From CAIJMI01 sp043798445 (GTDB lineage: Bacteria; Patescibacteriota; Microgenomatia; UBA10105; UBA927), in NCBI GenBank assembly GCA_043798445.1, contig JAZDOQ010000006.1:1-24938 (forward strand): a stretch of 24,938 nt of DNA. The letters are read 5' to 3'. Below are positions 1 to 7,432 of this stretch, in pieces. The position numbers and the translations under genes were made by a program. Under the pieces are notes generated by a model. That model worked only from the letters and a program-made list of their open reading frames with translations, had not been told where the DNA came from and did not search any database. How positions within the stretch are numbered: position 1 is the first letter of the stretch; every line of letters starts with the position of its first letter.

Positions 1-126
1 CCATTGATTTTCTGTGGTAAACTAGTGGACTGGCTCATTTACTACAATTGTTACCGAGTCCATCAAAGTCTTGGACTCCAAACACCGATGGGCTACCTAG
101 TTGCAAACGGAGGCATGTCGAATATG
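1..126 (+). mobile_element. 3' end of an integrase-core (DDE) transposase, IS481/IS3-like; partial
   Basis: The first reading frame enters the window already open and encodes a segment with LVDWLIYYN, then R-V-H-Q-SLGL, then TP-GYL. This is the usual C-terminal signature of DDE integrase-core transposases (W-x-x-YN-x-x-R-x-H-x-SLG-x-x-xP). The family-like part ends near the MSNMSVT stretch at about 110-126. The frame itself stays open to 441, but beyond about 126 it has no transposase character and runs through the fic gene in another frame, so the native stop seems to be lost. I could not find a terminal inverted repeat. The rest of the element lies upstream of the window. The exact IS family is uncertain. 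Confidence 0.65.
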
Positions 127-146
127 TCCGTAACCTGTACATTGGA

Positions 147-175
147 TTGTTTTTTGGCTTCCATACCATTATTAT
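147..175 (+). promoter_or_regulatory. Putative promoter of fic giving a very short leader
   Basis: TTGTTT (147-152), a 17-bp spacer and TATTAT (170-175; 5 of 6 consensus) lie just upstream of the fic ATG at 189. Transcription would start near 182, leaving a leader of about 7 nt. No Shine-Dalgarno sequence precedes the ATG, which fits such a start. The -35 match is only 3 of 6. The promoter sits at the edge of the transposase remnant. Confidence 0.4.
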
Positions 176-188
176 ATACCTATACCAC

Positions 189-1232
189 ATGTACACACCA
201 ACCTACACAATTTCCAATAAACTACTCAAACACATTGGCGTTATCGAGGCTGCAAAAGAGGTCATTGAAAATTCACCTCTCGTTCCTGCTTGGGAAGCAA
301 AATTTCGGGAAGATGCAATTGTTCGAACGGTGCACCATGGAACACATATTGAAGGAAATGAACTCAACTTTACTGAAGCAGAAAAAGTACTTGCAGGAGC
401 GAAAATTGTCGGAAGAGACCGCGACATTCAAGAAGTATTAAATTACAGAAGTGTTTTAAAATTTATTGAATCCTTTTCTAGTGATGTAATTTCCGACGAA
501 ACGGTGAAGCACACTCATGCTCTTATTGCTGACCGCATTTTGCCCGATGCGGACGTTGGGGAATACAGGAAATCTCAGGTTGTTGTTAAAAATAGTCAGA
601 CGGGAGAAATTACGTTCCGTCCGCCACCGGCGGTTGAGGTTCCGTTTTTGTTATCAGATTTTTTGTTGTGGCTTAAAAATGTGTCACCGGAAGATATACA
701 TTCAGCGCTGAAAGCTGGTATTACACATTATGAACTCGTTCGTATTCATCCGTTCCTTGATGGAAACGGCCGCGTTGCACGCGCCATTGCAACACTCGTA
801 TTATTTCGTGAGGGATATAATATTAAACGCTTCTTTTCTCTTGAGGAATACTATGACCGTGAGCCATTAAATTACTACAACGCACTGCAAAGTGTTGCTG
901 TTGAGAATGGCAACCTGACTCATTGGCTTGAGTATTTTATTGAAGGGTTAGCTATAGAGTTAACCCGCATCAAAGAAAAAGTAAAGTCATTATCAACTGA
1001 TCTTAAGATAAAAAAACAACTTGGCGGTCATCAGATGGCACTCTCTGAACGGCAAATTAAAATTGTTGAATTTATTCAAGAAAATGGATTTTTACAGAAC
1101 AAAGCCTTTTTTGAGTTATTCCCAATGATTTCTGAAGATACGGTGCTTCGGGAAATCAAGGATCTTATGAAGAAGGGGATTATTCAAAAACAGGGATCAA
1201 CAAAAGGTGTACGGTATACCTTAAAAGGGTAA
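189..1232 (+). CDS. fic: Fic-domain AMP-transferase with C-terminal winged helix
   Basis: A Fic-family enzyme, expected to transfer AMP (or another nucleotide moiety) to a hydroxyl side chain of a target protein; the target is unknown. The catalytic signature HPFLDGNGRVAR is complete at residues 187-198, including the catalytic His187. An N-terminal IEGN segment (54-57) resembles the autoinhibitory helix that blocks the active site in class II Fic proteins, but the usual Ser/Thr four residues before the Glu is Gly here, with Thr at the next position. Residues about 285-345 form a winged helix-turn-helix, as in the Fic/wHTH fusions, suggesting DNA binding or autoregulation. The frame is open from 48, but the ATG at 189 is preferred because the upstream codons belong to transposase DNA and lack family similarity. 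Length 347 aa is normal. The ligase gene follows after 12 bp. Confidence 0.88.
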   Translation: MYTPTYTISNKLLKHIGVIEAAKEVIENSPLVPAWEAKFREDAIVRTVHHGTHIEGNELNFTEAEKVLAGAKIVGRDRDIQEVLNYRSVLKFIESFSSDVISDETVKHTHALIADRILPDADVGEYRKSQVVVKNSQTGEITFRPPPAVEVPFLLSDFLLWLKNVSPEDIHSALKAGITHYELVRIHPFLDGNGRVARAIATLVLFREGYNIKRFFSLEEYYDREPLNYYNALQSVAVENGNLTHWLEYFIEGLAIELTRIKEKVKSLSTDLKIKKQLGGHQMALSERQIKIVEFIQENGFLQNKAFFELFPMISEDTVLREIKDLMKKGIIQKQGSTKGVRYTLKG

Positions 1233-1244
1233 CCCCAAATAATA

Positions 1245-2972
1245 ATGACATTTCAAGAGCTCGCAATATACGTTCAGAAACTTGAGTCAACTCCATCAAG
1301 AAACACAATGACGGAGATTCTTGCTGACTTATTTACCCACGCAAGCATGTCTGAAATTGGTGAGATTTGTTATCTTTTGCAGGGGAGAGTTGCACCGCTT
1401 TATGAAGCGATTGAATTTGGTGTTGCCGATAGGCTGATGATTCGTGCAATTGCAGCATCGTATAAAGTGCAGGAATCTCATGTAACAACGTTGTTTAAAA
1501 AACATGGTGATTTAGGAAGAGCGGCTGAGGTTATTGCAAATCAACATATAAAATCCCATACACATATTTCTGTCCACGAAGTATTTTTAAAGTTAAAAGC
1601 AATTGCTGAATTTGAAGGTGTTGGATCACAGGAAAAAAAAATCCAAACGCTTTCAGAATTATTATCTTCTTCCGATGCGCTAGCTGTTCGGTTTTTGGTG
1701 CGCATTCCGTTAGATAAACTTCGGCTTGGATTTTCCGACATGACGATCCTCGATGCACTTTCCTGGATGTTGAAAGGAAATAAATCGTTACGCGATTCAC
1801 TTGAAGCCGCTTATAACGTCAGACCCGATCTTGGATATATTGCGTCTCAGGTTAAAAAGCACGGTATTTCCGGTGTGCTGCATGTACAAGCACGTGTTGG
1901 CGCCCCCATTCTTGCCGCTCTTTGTCAGCGACTCCCGAATGCTGAGGAAATGATTAAGAAAATGGGAGCAGTTGATGTGGAACCAAAATATGATGGTGTT
2001 AGGACACAAATTCATTTTGAACGGAAAAAAGACAAAATAGTGATTTCTAGTTATTCAAGAAATTTGGAAAATACAACTGCCATGTATCCGGAACTTGACC
2101 GTATGGAAAGTCAGATTGATGCGGAGAGCGTGATTCTTGATAGTGAAGCAATTGGATTTGATGAAACAAATAATCGCATTATTCCATTTCAAGAAACCGT
2201 GACACGAAAACGTAAACATAACATCATAGTCGCCAGTCAATCAGTGCCACTACGGTTTTTTGTGTTCGACATCCTTTTAAAAAACGGAATTAATCTCATG
2301 AGCACCCCATTTTCCAAACGCCGAGCCATTCTTGAGGAAACGATAAAAACAGGTCCAATATTAACTGTTTCTCCTCATATTGTAACGAACGACATTTCAA
2401 CACTTCGTGTATATCACAAAGAACAGATACAAAAAGGATTGGAAGGCGTAGTTGTCAAAAAATGGGAGAGTGTGTATGAACCGGGACGACGTGGATTTAC
2501 GTGGGTGAAATTTAAAGAAGAGGGGAAAATTGGAAAACTTGCAGATACTATCGATGCTGTTGTTATGGGATTTTATAAAGGAGAGGGGAAGAGAACGAGT
2601 TTTGGTATCGGTGCCTTTTTGGTTGGGGTAAAAAAGGGAAACATGTTTGTTACGATGACAAAAATAGGTACCGGAGTATCGGATGAATTATGGAAGGCAA
2701 TGAAAACATCATTTGGCAATCAATCGTCAAAGGAAAAGCCAAAGGAATATGGAGACGTTGATAAAATGTTTACCCCCGATGTCTGGGTTAATCCATCAAT
2801 TGTTGTTGAAATCGCTGCGGACGACATTACTAAATCACCAACGCACGGAGCGAAGTTTGCGCTTCGGTTTCCGCGATTGGTTCGTATTCGAACGGACAAG
2901 AACGCTAATCAAGTGACCACAGTGAAAGAGCTCGAAGTCATGTATCATAATCAGGAGTCCATACAATCATGA
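1245..2972 (+). CDS. lig: ATP-dependent DNA ligase, archaeal type
   Basis: Seals nicks in duplex DNA through a ligase-AMP intermediate. Motif I (KYDGVR) starts at Lys248, the predicted adenylated lysine. Motif III/IIIa material (LDSEAIGFD at about 298-306; FFVFDIL at about 338-344), motif IV (EGVVVK, 400-405) and motif V (WVKFK, 420-424) follow in order, with an OB-fold region at the C-terminus. The first 200 residues contain the helical DNA-binding domain typical of replicative ATP ligases. The length of 575 aa and this layout match archaeal Lig proteins rather than the NAD-dependent LigA of most bacteria. It overlaps the exchanger gene by 4 bp (ATGA), so the two are probably translationally coupled. 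No Shine-Dalgarno site is visible. It may supplement or replace LigA, which cannot be judged from this window. Confidence 0.93.
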   Translation: MTFQELAIYVQKLESTPSRNTMTEILADLFTHASMSEIGEICYLLQGRVAPLYEAIEFGVADRLMIRAIAASYKVQESHVTTLFKKHGDLGRAAEVIANQHIKSHTHISVHEVFLKLKAIAEFEGVGSQEKKIQTLSELLSSSDALAVRFLVRIPLDKLRLGFSDMTILDALSWMLKGNKSLRDSLEAAYNVRPDLGYIASQVKKHGISGVLHVQARVGAPILAALCQRLPNAEEMIKKMGAVDVEPKYDGVRTQIHFERKKDKIVISSYSRNLENTTAMYPELDRMESQIDAESVILDSEAIGFDETNNRIIPFQETVTRKRKHNIIVASQSVPLRFFVFDILLKNGINLMSTPFSKRRAILEETIKTGPILTVSPHIVTNDISTLRVYHKEQIQKGLEGVVVKKWESVYEPGRRGFTWVKFKEEGKIGKLADTIDAVVMGFYKGEGKRTSFGIGAFLVGVKKGNMFVTMTKIGTGVSDELWKAMKTSFGNQSSKEKPKEYGDVDKMFTPDVWVNPSIVVEIAADDITKSPTHGAKFALRFPRLVRIRTDKNANQVTTVKELEVMYHNQESIQS

Positions 2973-3907
2973 TATTTCTATACGGGATTGCATTTATTAT
3001 TTTGGGTGTCATCCTTGCAACAAGCGCAAATTGGGTTGTGAAAGCAGCGTCATATATCGCGCATAAAGCACATATTAAAAGTTTTCTACTCGGATTTCTT
3101 CTACTTGGATTCGCGACCACCATTCCAGAAATGTTTGTTGCATATCAAGCAATACGTGATGGAGTTCCGCAATTATCCGTTGGAAACCTACTTGGAGGAT
3201 CAATACTGCTTCTTTCATTTATCATGGGAGGCAGTGCAATCGTGTTGAAGCGAATTACATTAGATCATGGCTTGTCAGTGTTTGACATTGGTGTTTCTTC
3301 GCTCGTAATATTAGCTCCAGCTGTAGTTATTTGGGATGGCAAGCTGACACGTTTTGAAGGGTGGATTCTTGTCGCAATGTATGTAGCACACATTCTGTTT
3401 ATAAATCGAGAACAGCATGTTGTTGATGACATAGAGCACCATGCAAAACAAGTATCTCATACGTGGCACGCACTCGGTCTTCTTATTGGTGGACTTGTCG
3501 GTATGGCAATAGCTTCACGATATATTGTTTTCATCGCTGAAACAGTTGCTCGCATGTTTTTGATACCCGAATTTGTCATTGGACTTTTTCTCGTTACTAT
3601 TGGAACGAATTTACCGGAATTGACGCTTGCTGTGGGAGCAATTGTAAAAAAACAACGAGATATCGCATTTGGAGATATTCTCGGATCAAGCGTTATTAAT
3701 ACGCCGATTTTGGGAATCATCTGTATTGTGAGTCCGTTCTCTATTTCAGATTATGAACGTGTGAAGGTGACACTTATTCTCCTTGTTCTTGTTTCGATTT
3801 TTTTCTTTTGGGCGGCGTCAACAAAACGGGATGTGACAAGAAAAGAGGGAGTCATGCTCTTTGTTGTGTATATTGCATTTATTATATTTGAATTGATCAG
3901 GTTCTAG
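2969..3907 (+). CDS. Na+/Ca2+ exchanger family (CaCA, YrbG-like) membrane protein
   Basis: A cation/Ca2+ antiporter with about ten membrane segments. Two inverted alpha repeats are visible: GFATTIPE (47-54) followed by GNLLGGS (72-78), and GTNLPE (212-217) followed by GDILGSS (235-241). Glu54 and Glu217 correspond to the conserved ion-binding glutamates of the family. A hydrophilic loop at about 145-167 separates the halves and contains several His and acidic residues. The length of 312 aa is typical of bacterial YrbG/CaxA-type exchangers. The start codon overlaps the ligase stop. The ion actually moved cannot be read from sequence alone. Confidence 0.88.
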   Translation: MIFLYGIAFIILGVILATSANWVVKAASYIAHKAHIKSFLLGFLLLGFATTIPEMFVAYQAIRDGVPQLSVGNLLGGSILLLSFIMGGSAIVLKRITLDHGLSVFDIGVSSLVILAPAVVIWDGKLTRFEGWILVAMYVAHILFINREQHVVDDIEHHAKQVSHTWHALGLLIGGLVGMAIASRYIVFIAETVARMFLIPEFVIGLFLVTIGTNLPELTLAVGAIVKKQRDIAFGDILGSSVINTPILGIICIVSPFSISDYERVKVTLILLVLVSIFFFWAASTKRDVTRKEGVMLFVVYIAFIIFELIRF

Positions 3908-3916
3908 CCGTATAAT
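3888..3916 (+). promoter_or_regulatory. Strong sigma70-type promoter of the glycosyltransferase gene
   Basis: TTGAAT (3888-3893), a 17-bp spacer and a perfect TATAAT (3911-3916) lie at the end of the exchanger gene. The predicted start near 3923 leaves about 6 nt before the ATG at 3929, so the message would be nearly leaderless. A second TATAAT lies at 3921-3926, inside the leader. No Shine-Dalgarno sequence is present. Confidence 0.65.
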
Positions 3917-3928
3917 GAATTATAATCT

Positions 3929-4753
3929 ATGGGAAAACCGTTCTTTTCTATTATTATTCCAGCTCTAAATGAAGAAAAATTTTTGCCACGACTTCTTAAA
4001 AGTCTTTCTCATCAGCATATTACGAATTTTGAAGTGATTGTTGTTGATGGAAAATCAAAAGACAAAACGGTAAAAGTCGCCTCGGCATTTATTGGAGTTG
4101 TTCCTTCGCTCTCTGTTATCGTTGCCGATCACGCCAGCCTACCGTATCAACGAAATGTTGGAGCAGATCATGCAAAAGGAGATTGGTTTGTATTTGTTGA
4201 CGCTGACACTGTTCTTTACTCCTATACGCTTGAACGGTTACAAGCGCATGTGTTTTCTTCTGAAGAATCATTTTTTACTACATGGTTTAGTCCTGATAGT
4301 GAAGATATTAATGATGTACGACTCACACTATTTGGCATTTTCTTTTATGAATTATCAAAAACTATCAAGCGCGCCGTTTCTCCCGGGCCATTTACTGTTG
4401 TACGAAAAACCGTATTTCATTCCATTGGTGGATATGATGTGGAACACCCATTTCTTGAGGATCAGGATTTTTCTCAACGCATGACGAAACATGGGTATGC
4501 ATTATCGATTATTCGGGAAACGCTCTATATTTGGTCCTTACGGCGATATCGACAGGAAGGAACCGTAAAAATTTTTCAAGCATATACAAAAGCATTGCTC
4601 CCCATACTATTTACAAAAAAAGTTCCGAAAAATATGAAGGGATATCAAATGGGAGGACATGTGTTTTCCAAGAAGAAAAAGAATGTAAAAACACCTCTTC
4701 TTAAGCAGACGGAACAAAGAATGAAAAAATTGATGCAGGATATTTTTGAATAA
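3929..4753 (+). CDS. Family 2 glycosyltransferase
   Basis: A GT-A fold, family 2 glycosyltransferase that would transfer a sugar from a nucleotide-sugar donor to an unknown acceptor, probably in envelope polysaccharide or lipid synthesis. The N-terminus has the SIIIPALNEE strand-loop, followed by VVDGKSKDKT and the QRNVGADHAKGDWFVFVDAD segment; the terminal DAD is the metal/nucleotide-binding D-x-D. LEDQDF (about residues 173-178) matches the acceptor/catalytic ED region. There is no membrane segment. The C-terminal 50 residues are rich in lysine, which could hold the protein at the membrane surface. The length of 274 aa is usual for stand-alone enzymes. It has its own promoter and very short leader. 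The EndoQ-like gene begins 2 bp after the stop. Confidence 0.87.
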   Translation: MGKPFFSIIIPALNEEKFLPRLLKSLSHQHITNFEVIVVDGKSKDKTVKVASAFIGVVPSLSVIVADHASLPYQRNVGADHAKGDWFVFVDADTVLYSYTLERLQAHVFSSEESFFTTWFSPDSEDINDVRLTLFGIFFYELSKTIKRAVSPGPFTVVRKTVFHSIGGYDVEHPFLEDQDFSQRMTKHGYALSIIRETLYIWSLRRYRQEGTVKIFQAYTKALLPILFTKKVPKNMKGYQMGGHVFSKKKKNVKTPLLKQTEQRMKKLMQDIFE

Positions 4754-4754
4754 C

Positions 4755-6032
4755 ATGCAGATTATTTCCGATCTTCATCTCCATTCACGTTTTTCTAGAG
4801 CCGTTTCGCGTGAAATGACCATACCTAATCTTTCCGTCTGGGGAGAAAAAAAAGGAATTGGTCTTCTTGCAACGGGTGATTGGACACATCCGTTGTGGAT
4901 GAAAGATATAGAAACGAATCTTGAGGAAATGGGGAATGGACTCCTTCGATTGAAGGGAAAAAAAGACAGCCCATTATTTTTGCTTTCTACAGAATTGTCT
5001 TGTATTTTTTCTCAAAACGGAAAAACTCGGCGGATACATACGCTCGTATGGGTTCCATCCATTGCGGGAGCAGTACGCATCAGCCAAGAAATAACCAAAC
5101 GCGGTGGAAATGTAATGTCCGATGGACGGCCGATTTTAGGTTTTTCTCTTATTCAATTATCGGAAATGATCTTATCAATTGAACCAAACGCACTTATCGT
5201 GCCAGCTCATTGTTGGACTCCGTGGTTTTCCGTGTATGGACAAATGGGAGGATTCGAAAGTTTAAAAGAAGCGTTCGGAGAATATGAAAAATATATATAT
5301 GCGGTGGAAACAGGGTTATCGAGTAGCCCTGATATGAATTGGCGTATTGCTGAGCTTGATACCAGATCTATTGTGTCGTTTTCTGATGCACATAGCGGTC
5401 CAAAATTGGGACGTGAAGCAACCATTTTTGACCTCCCAACATTGACCTATGGCAATATAAAAAAGGCACTGATGAATTATAAAAATGACACAGCAAAACC
5501 ACGCATTACCTCAACAATTGAATTTTATCCGGAAGAAGGAAAATACCATTTTACTGGGCATAGAGACTGTCAAGTACGACTAACGCCTGAGGAGGTGGAG
5601 CAAAGGGGAACAACTTGTTCAGTGTGTGGGAAACCCTTAACACAAGGCGTGATGCAGCGCGTTGAACAATTAGCAACAAGACCGCGCATGGAGAAAACAG
5701 CTCATCGGCCATCTTTTACCATGCTTGTTCCCTTGGTTGAAATTATCGGAGAGGCAATAGGAAGGCCGGTCACCAGCCCAAAAGTTGCCATACACTATGA
5801 TGCACTACTGCGCGCATGTAAAAGTGAATTTAATATTCTCATCAACGAATCACTTGAGACGATAAAGATAATATCAACGCCGGAAATTGCCGACGGCATT
5901 AGTAGGGTAAGAACTGGTGATATTGTGATTGATCCCGGATACGACGGAGTATTTGGCGTAGTTAAAATTTGGAAAAGCGAGAAAGACAAAGCGCTGGTAT
6001 TTTCAGCGGGTGAACAGATTGGTATATTTTAA
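4755..6032 (+). CDS. EndoQ-like PHP-domain endonuclease for damaged DNA
   Basis: Resembles endonuclease Q, which nicks DNA 5' of deaminated bases (uracil, hypoxanthine) and abasic sites in Thermococcales and some bacteria. The PHP metal site is clear: SDLHLH with His8 and His10, the GLLATGD segment with Asp42, the STELS glutamate, VPAHCWTPWFS, AVETGLSS, and SDAHS. The PAHCWTPWFS and ETGLSS blocks distinguish EndoQ from other PHP proteins as I remember the family. A zinc-finger-like CSVCGKPL element with an upstream HRDC cysteine lies at about 270-300. The length of 425 aa matches archaeal EndoQ (about 420). The ATG at 4755 fits the family start; an in-frame TTG at 4746 is less likely. Such proteins are often mislabelled as UvrD helicase or PHP phosphoesterase. 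Confidence 0.82.
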   Translation: MQIISDLHLHSRFSRAVSREMTIPNLSVWGEKKGIGLLATGDWTHPLWMKDIETNLEEMGNGLLRLKGKKDSPLFLLSTELSCIFSQNGKTRRIHTLVWVPSIAGAVRISQEITKRGGNVMSDGRPILGFSLIQLSEMILSIEPNALIVPAHCWTPWFSVYGQMGGFESLKEAFGEYEKYIYAVETGLSSSPDMNWRIAELDTRSIVSFSDAHSGPKLGREATIFDLPTLTYGNIKKALMNYKNDTAKPRITSTIEFYPEEGKYHFTGHRDCQVRLTPEEVEQRGTTCSVCGKPLTQGVMQRVEQLATRPRMEKTAHRPSFTMLVPLVEIIGEAIGRPVTSPKVAIHYDALLRACKSEFNILINESLETIKIISTPEIADGISRVRTGDIVIDPGYDGVFGVVKIWKSEKDKALVFSAGEQIGIF

Positions 6033-6103
6033 TACGGTTTCTTATTGACCTTCAAAAAGCAATCGTGATACGCTTGTATATGAGATGGGAGGTGACAAAA
6101 ACA

Positions 6104-6439
6104 ATGGCACAAAGTAAACCAAATAACGAGAATCTAATGGGAGCAGCTGCATATTTACTTGCATTTGTCACAGGAATAATTTTTCTTATTGTAGAAAAAG
6201 AAAGTAAATTTGTCCGGTTTCACGCAATGCAGTCAACCATACTGTTTGGCGGTATATTTATTGCAAATATCGTGCTAGGATTCATCCCGATTTTAGGATG
6301 GCTTGTCGGTTTGATTCTATCATTTGGATCATTTGTTCTTTGGATCGTGTGTATGTGGAAAGCATTCCAAGGAGAAATGTACAAAGTTCCTTTTATTGGA
6401 GACCTTGCAGAACAACAGTTGAAAAAAATGAAGCAATAA
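6104..6439 (+). CDS. Small DUF4870/Tic20-like membrane protein
   Basis: A 111-aa protein with about three hydrophobic segments: one near residues 10-27, one near 44-61, and one near 66-86. The motif E-x-K-F-V-R-FHAMQS between the first two segments is the hallmark of DUF4870 proteins (FHAxQS/FHxxQA). The biochemical role of the family is unknown. The start at 6104 is supported by a strong Shine-Dalgarno GGGAGGTG (6087-6094) nine bases upstream; in-frame starts at 6065 and 6080 are rejected for that reason. A weak promoter candidate (TTGACC at 6045-6050, GATACG at 6067-6072) lies upstream. A hairpin follows the gene. Confidence 0.75.
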   Translation: MAQSKPNNENLMGAAAYLLAFVTGIIFLIVEKESKFVRFHAMQSTILFGGIFIANIVLGFIPILGWLVGLILSFGSFVLWIVCMWKAFQGEMYKVPFIGDLAEQQLKKMKQ

Positions 6440-6465
6440 ATGTCGGCCGATATCTATTCTATATG

Positions 6466-6496
6466 ACACCACTTGCCTCTCAAGGAAGTGGTGTTT
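6466..6496 (+). terminator. Hairpin between the DUF4870 gene and pth, possible weak terminator
   Basis: A 9-bp perfect stem (ACACCACTT at 6466-6474 with AAGTGGTGT at 6486-6494) is followed by TTTAT. The T-run is short, so termination would be partial. It could instead be a processing or stability element in front of pth. Confidence 0.45.
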
Positions 6497-6522
6497 ATAG
6501 TAGGATAAGAAAGGGGTACATC

Positions 6523-7149
6523 ATGAAAATTATTGTTGGGCTCGGAAACCCTGGAGGTGAGTATCAAGACACGCGGCATAACATAGGCTTCATGACGATT
6601 GAAAAGCTTGCTAAAGAATTGACCACTGAATCAGTCGTATGGAAAGAAGACAAAAAATTTAACGCGCTTGTTGCAAAAATTGGAGAGGTCTTATTGGTGA
6701 AGCCGATTACCCTCATGAACAGCTCAGGCGTTGCTGTTTCTTCTATTATGCGCTACTACAAATTAACACCTGCTGATGTTTGGGTGATCCATGATGATAT
6801 AGATTTACCAATTGGAAAAATCCGTATTCGTCAAAAAGGGAGCAGTGCTGGCCACAGGGGTGTGGACTCTATCATTACTGAATTAAAAACAGATGCCTTT
6901 GTGCGATTTCGGCTCGGTATTGGGCGGGGAAAACTATTCAGTAAAGGAGACAGTGATACGTCCGATATCGAAAAGGGTAATGCTGGAAAAGCGAAGCGCC
7001 AGCGACATCAGTGGGATATTTCGTTTGTCTTGTCACGGTTTACACAGGGAGAAGCGGGAACACTCAAACATCTGATTAAAAATGGTACGGAAGCGGTTCG
7101 TATAGCATTAACTGAGGGACTTGATAAAGCAATGGTGCGATTTAACTAA
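6523..7149 (+). CDS. pth: Peptidyl-tRNA hydrolase
   Basis: Cleaves the ester bond of peptidyl-tRNAs released from stalled ribosomes. The N-terminus KIIVGLGNPGGEY with Asn9, the catalytic His19 in TRHNIGF, Asn66 in LMNSSG and Asp92 in HDDIDLP follow the family pattern. The conserved Asn of the GGHNG block is replaced: here the block reads AGHRG (110-114). After the GIGR element (133-135) there is a lysine- and aspartate-rich insert of roughly 25 residues before FVLSRF, making the protein 208 aa against the usual 185-195. The ATG at 6523 is chosen for its AAGGGG ribosome site (6511-6516) and family start; the frame is open much further upstream, through the preceding gene. Confidence 0.92.
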   Translation: MKIIVGLGNPGGEYQDTRHNIGFMTIEKLAKELTTESVVWKEDKKFNALVAKIGEVLLVKPITLMNSSGVAVSSIMRYYKLTPADVWVIHDDIDLPIGKIRIRQKGSSAGHRGVDSIITELKTDAFVRFRLGIGRGKLFSKGDSDTSDIEKGNAGKAKRQRHQWDISFVLSRFTQGEAGTLKHLIKNGTEAVRIALTEGLDKAMVRFN

Positions 7150-7152
7150 GGT

Positions 7153-7413
7153 ATGCAAAAAATTGGTGATATTCTACAAACATTTAATCCGGTGGAAGAT
7201 AAATATATTTCCCGTGAGTTTCAGAAATATGGCATCTATTTAGCTGAAACGCTGAATGATTATAAACATAGGTCGTTGTATATCCGCCTTGCAAAAACTA
7301 TTCCGCGGGCTATTTTAGAAAAAACATTATCATTTGTTAAAGACGCGAATGCCACGAGCAAACCTCGATTGTTTATGTGGAAAATGAAAGAATTACGAAA
7401 AACAAATCCGTAG
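7153..7413 (+). CDS. Conserved small protein of unknown function, 86 aa
   Basis: I recognise no domain with a named function. The protein is basic and apparently helical, with no membrane segment and no cysteine. Stretches such as YKHRSLYIRLAK, FVKDANA and RLFMWKMKEL resemble small hypothetical proteins that I associate with CPR genomes, where this pattern recurs. It starts 3 bp after the pth stop with only a weak AAGG upstream, so it is probably co-translated with pth; a role near translation is possible but unproven. Confidence 0.6.
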   Translation: MQKIGDILQTFNPVEDKYISREFQKYGIYLAETLNDYKHRSLYIRLAKTIPRAILEKTLSFVKDANATSKPRLFMWKMKELRKTNP

Positions 7414-7417
7414 TCCG

Positions 7418-7426
7418 TGATACAAT
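7418..7426 (+). promoter_or_regulatory. Extended -10 promoter, predicted leaderless start
   Basis: TGATACAAT (7418-7426) is an extended -10 element (TGn plus TACAAT). Six bases separate it from the ATG at 7433, so the predicted transcription start falls on the start codon itself. No -35 box and no Shine-Dalgarno are seen, as expected for an extended -10, leaderless arrangement. Confidence 0.5.
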
Positions 7427-7432
7427 AATCGT

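Noticed and set aside
48..188. Upstream extension of Fic from 48
   Set aside because: The extra 47 residues come from transposase DNA in the wrong frame and lack Fic similarity; the ATG at 189 fits the promoter and the family.
127..441. Continuation of the transposase reading frame to 441 as a 145-aa protein
   Set aside because: Family similarity stops near 126, and from 189 on the same DNA encodes Fic in another frame with clear catalytic motifs.
6045..6072. Promoter TTGACC plus GATACG before the DUF4870 gene
   Set aside because: The -10 matches only three of six positions with a 16-bp spacer; kept only as a remark under the gene.
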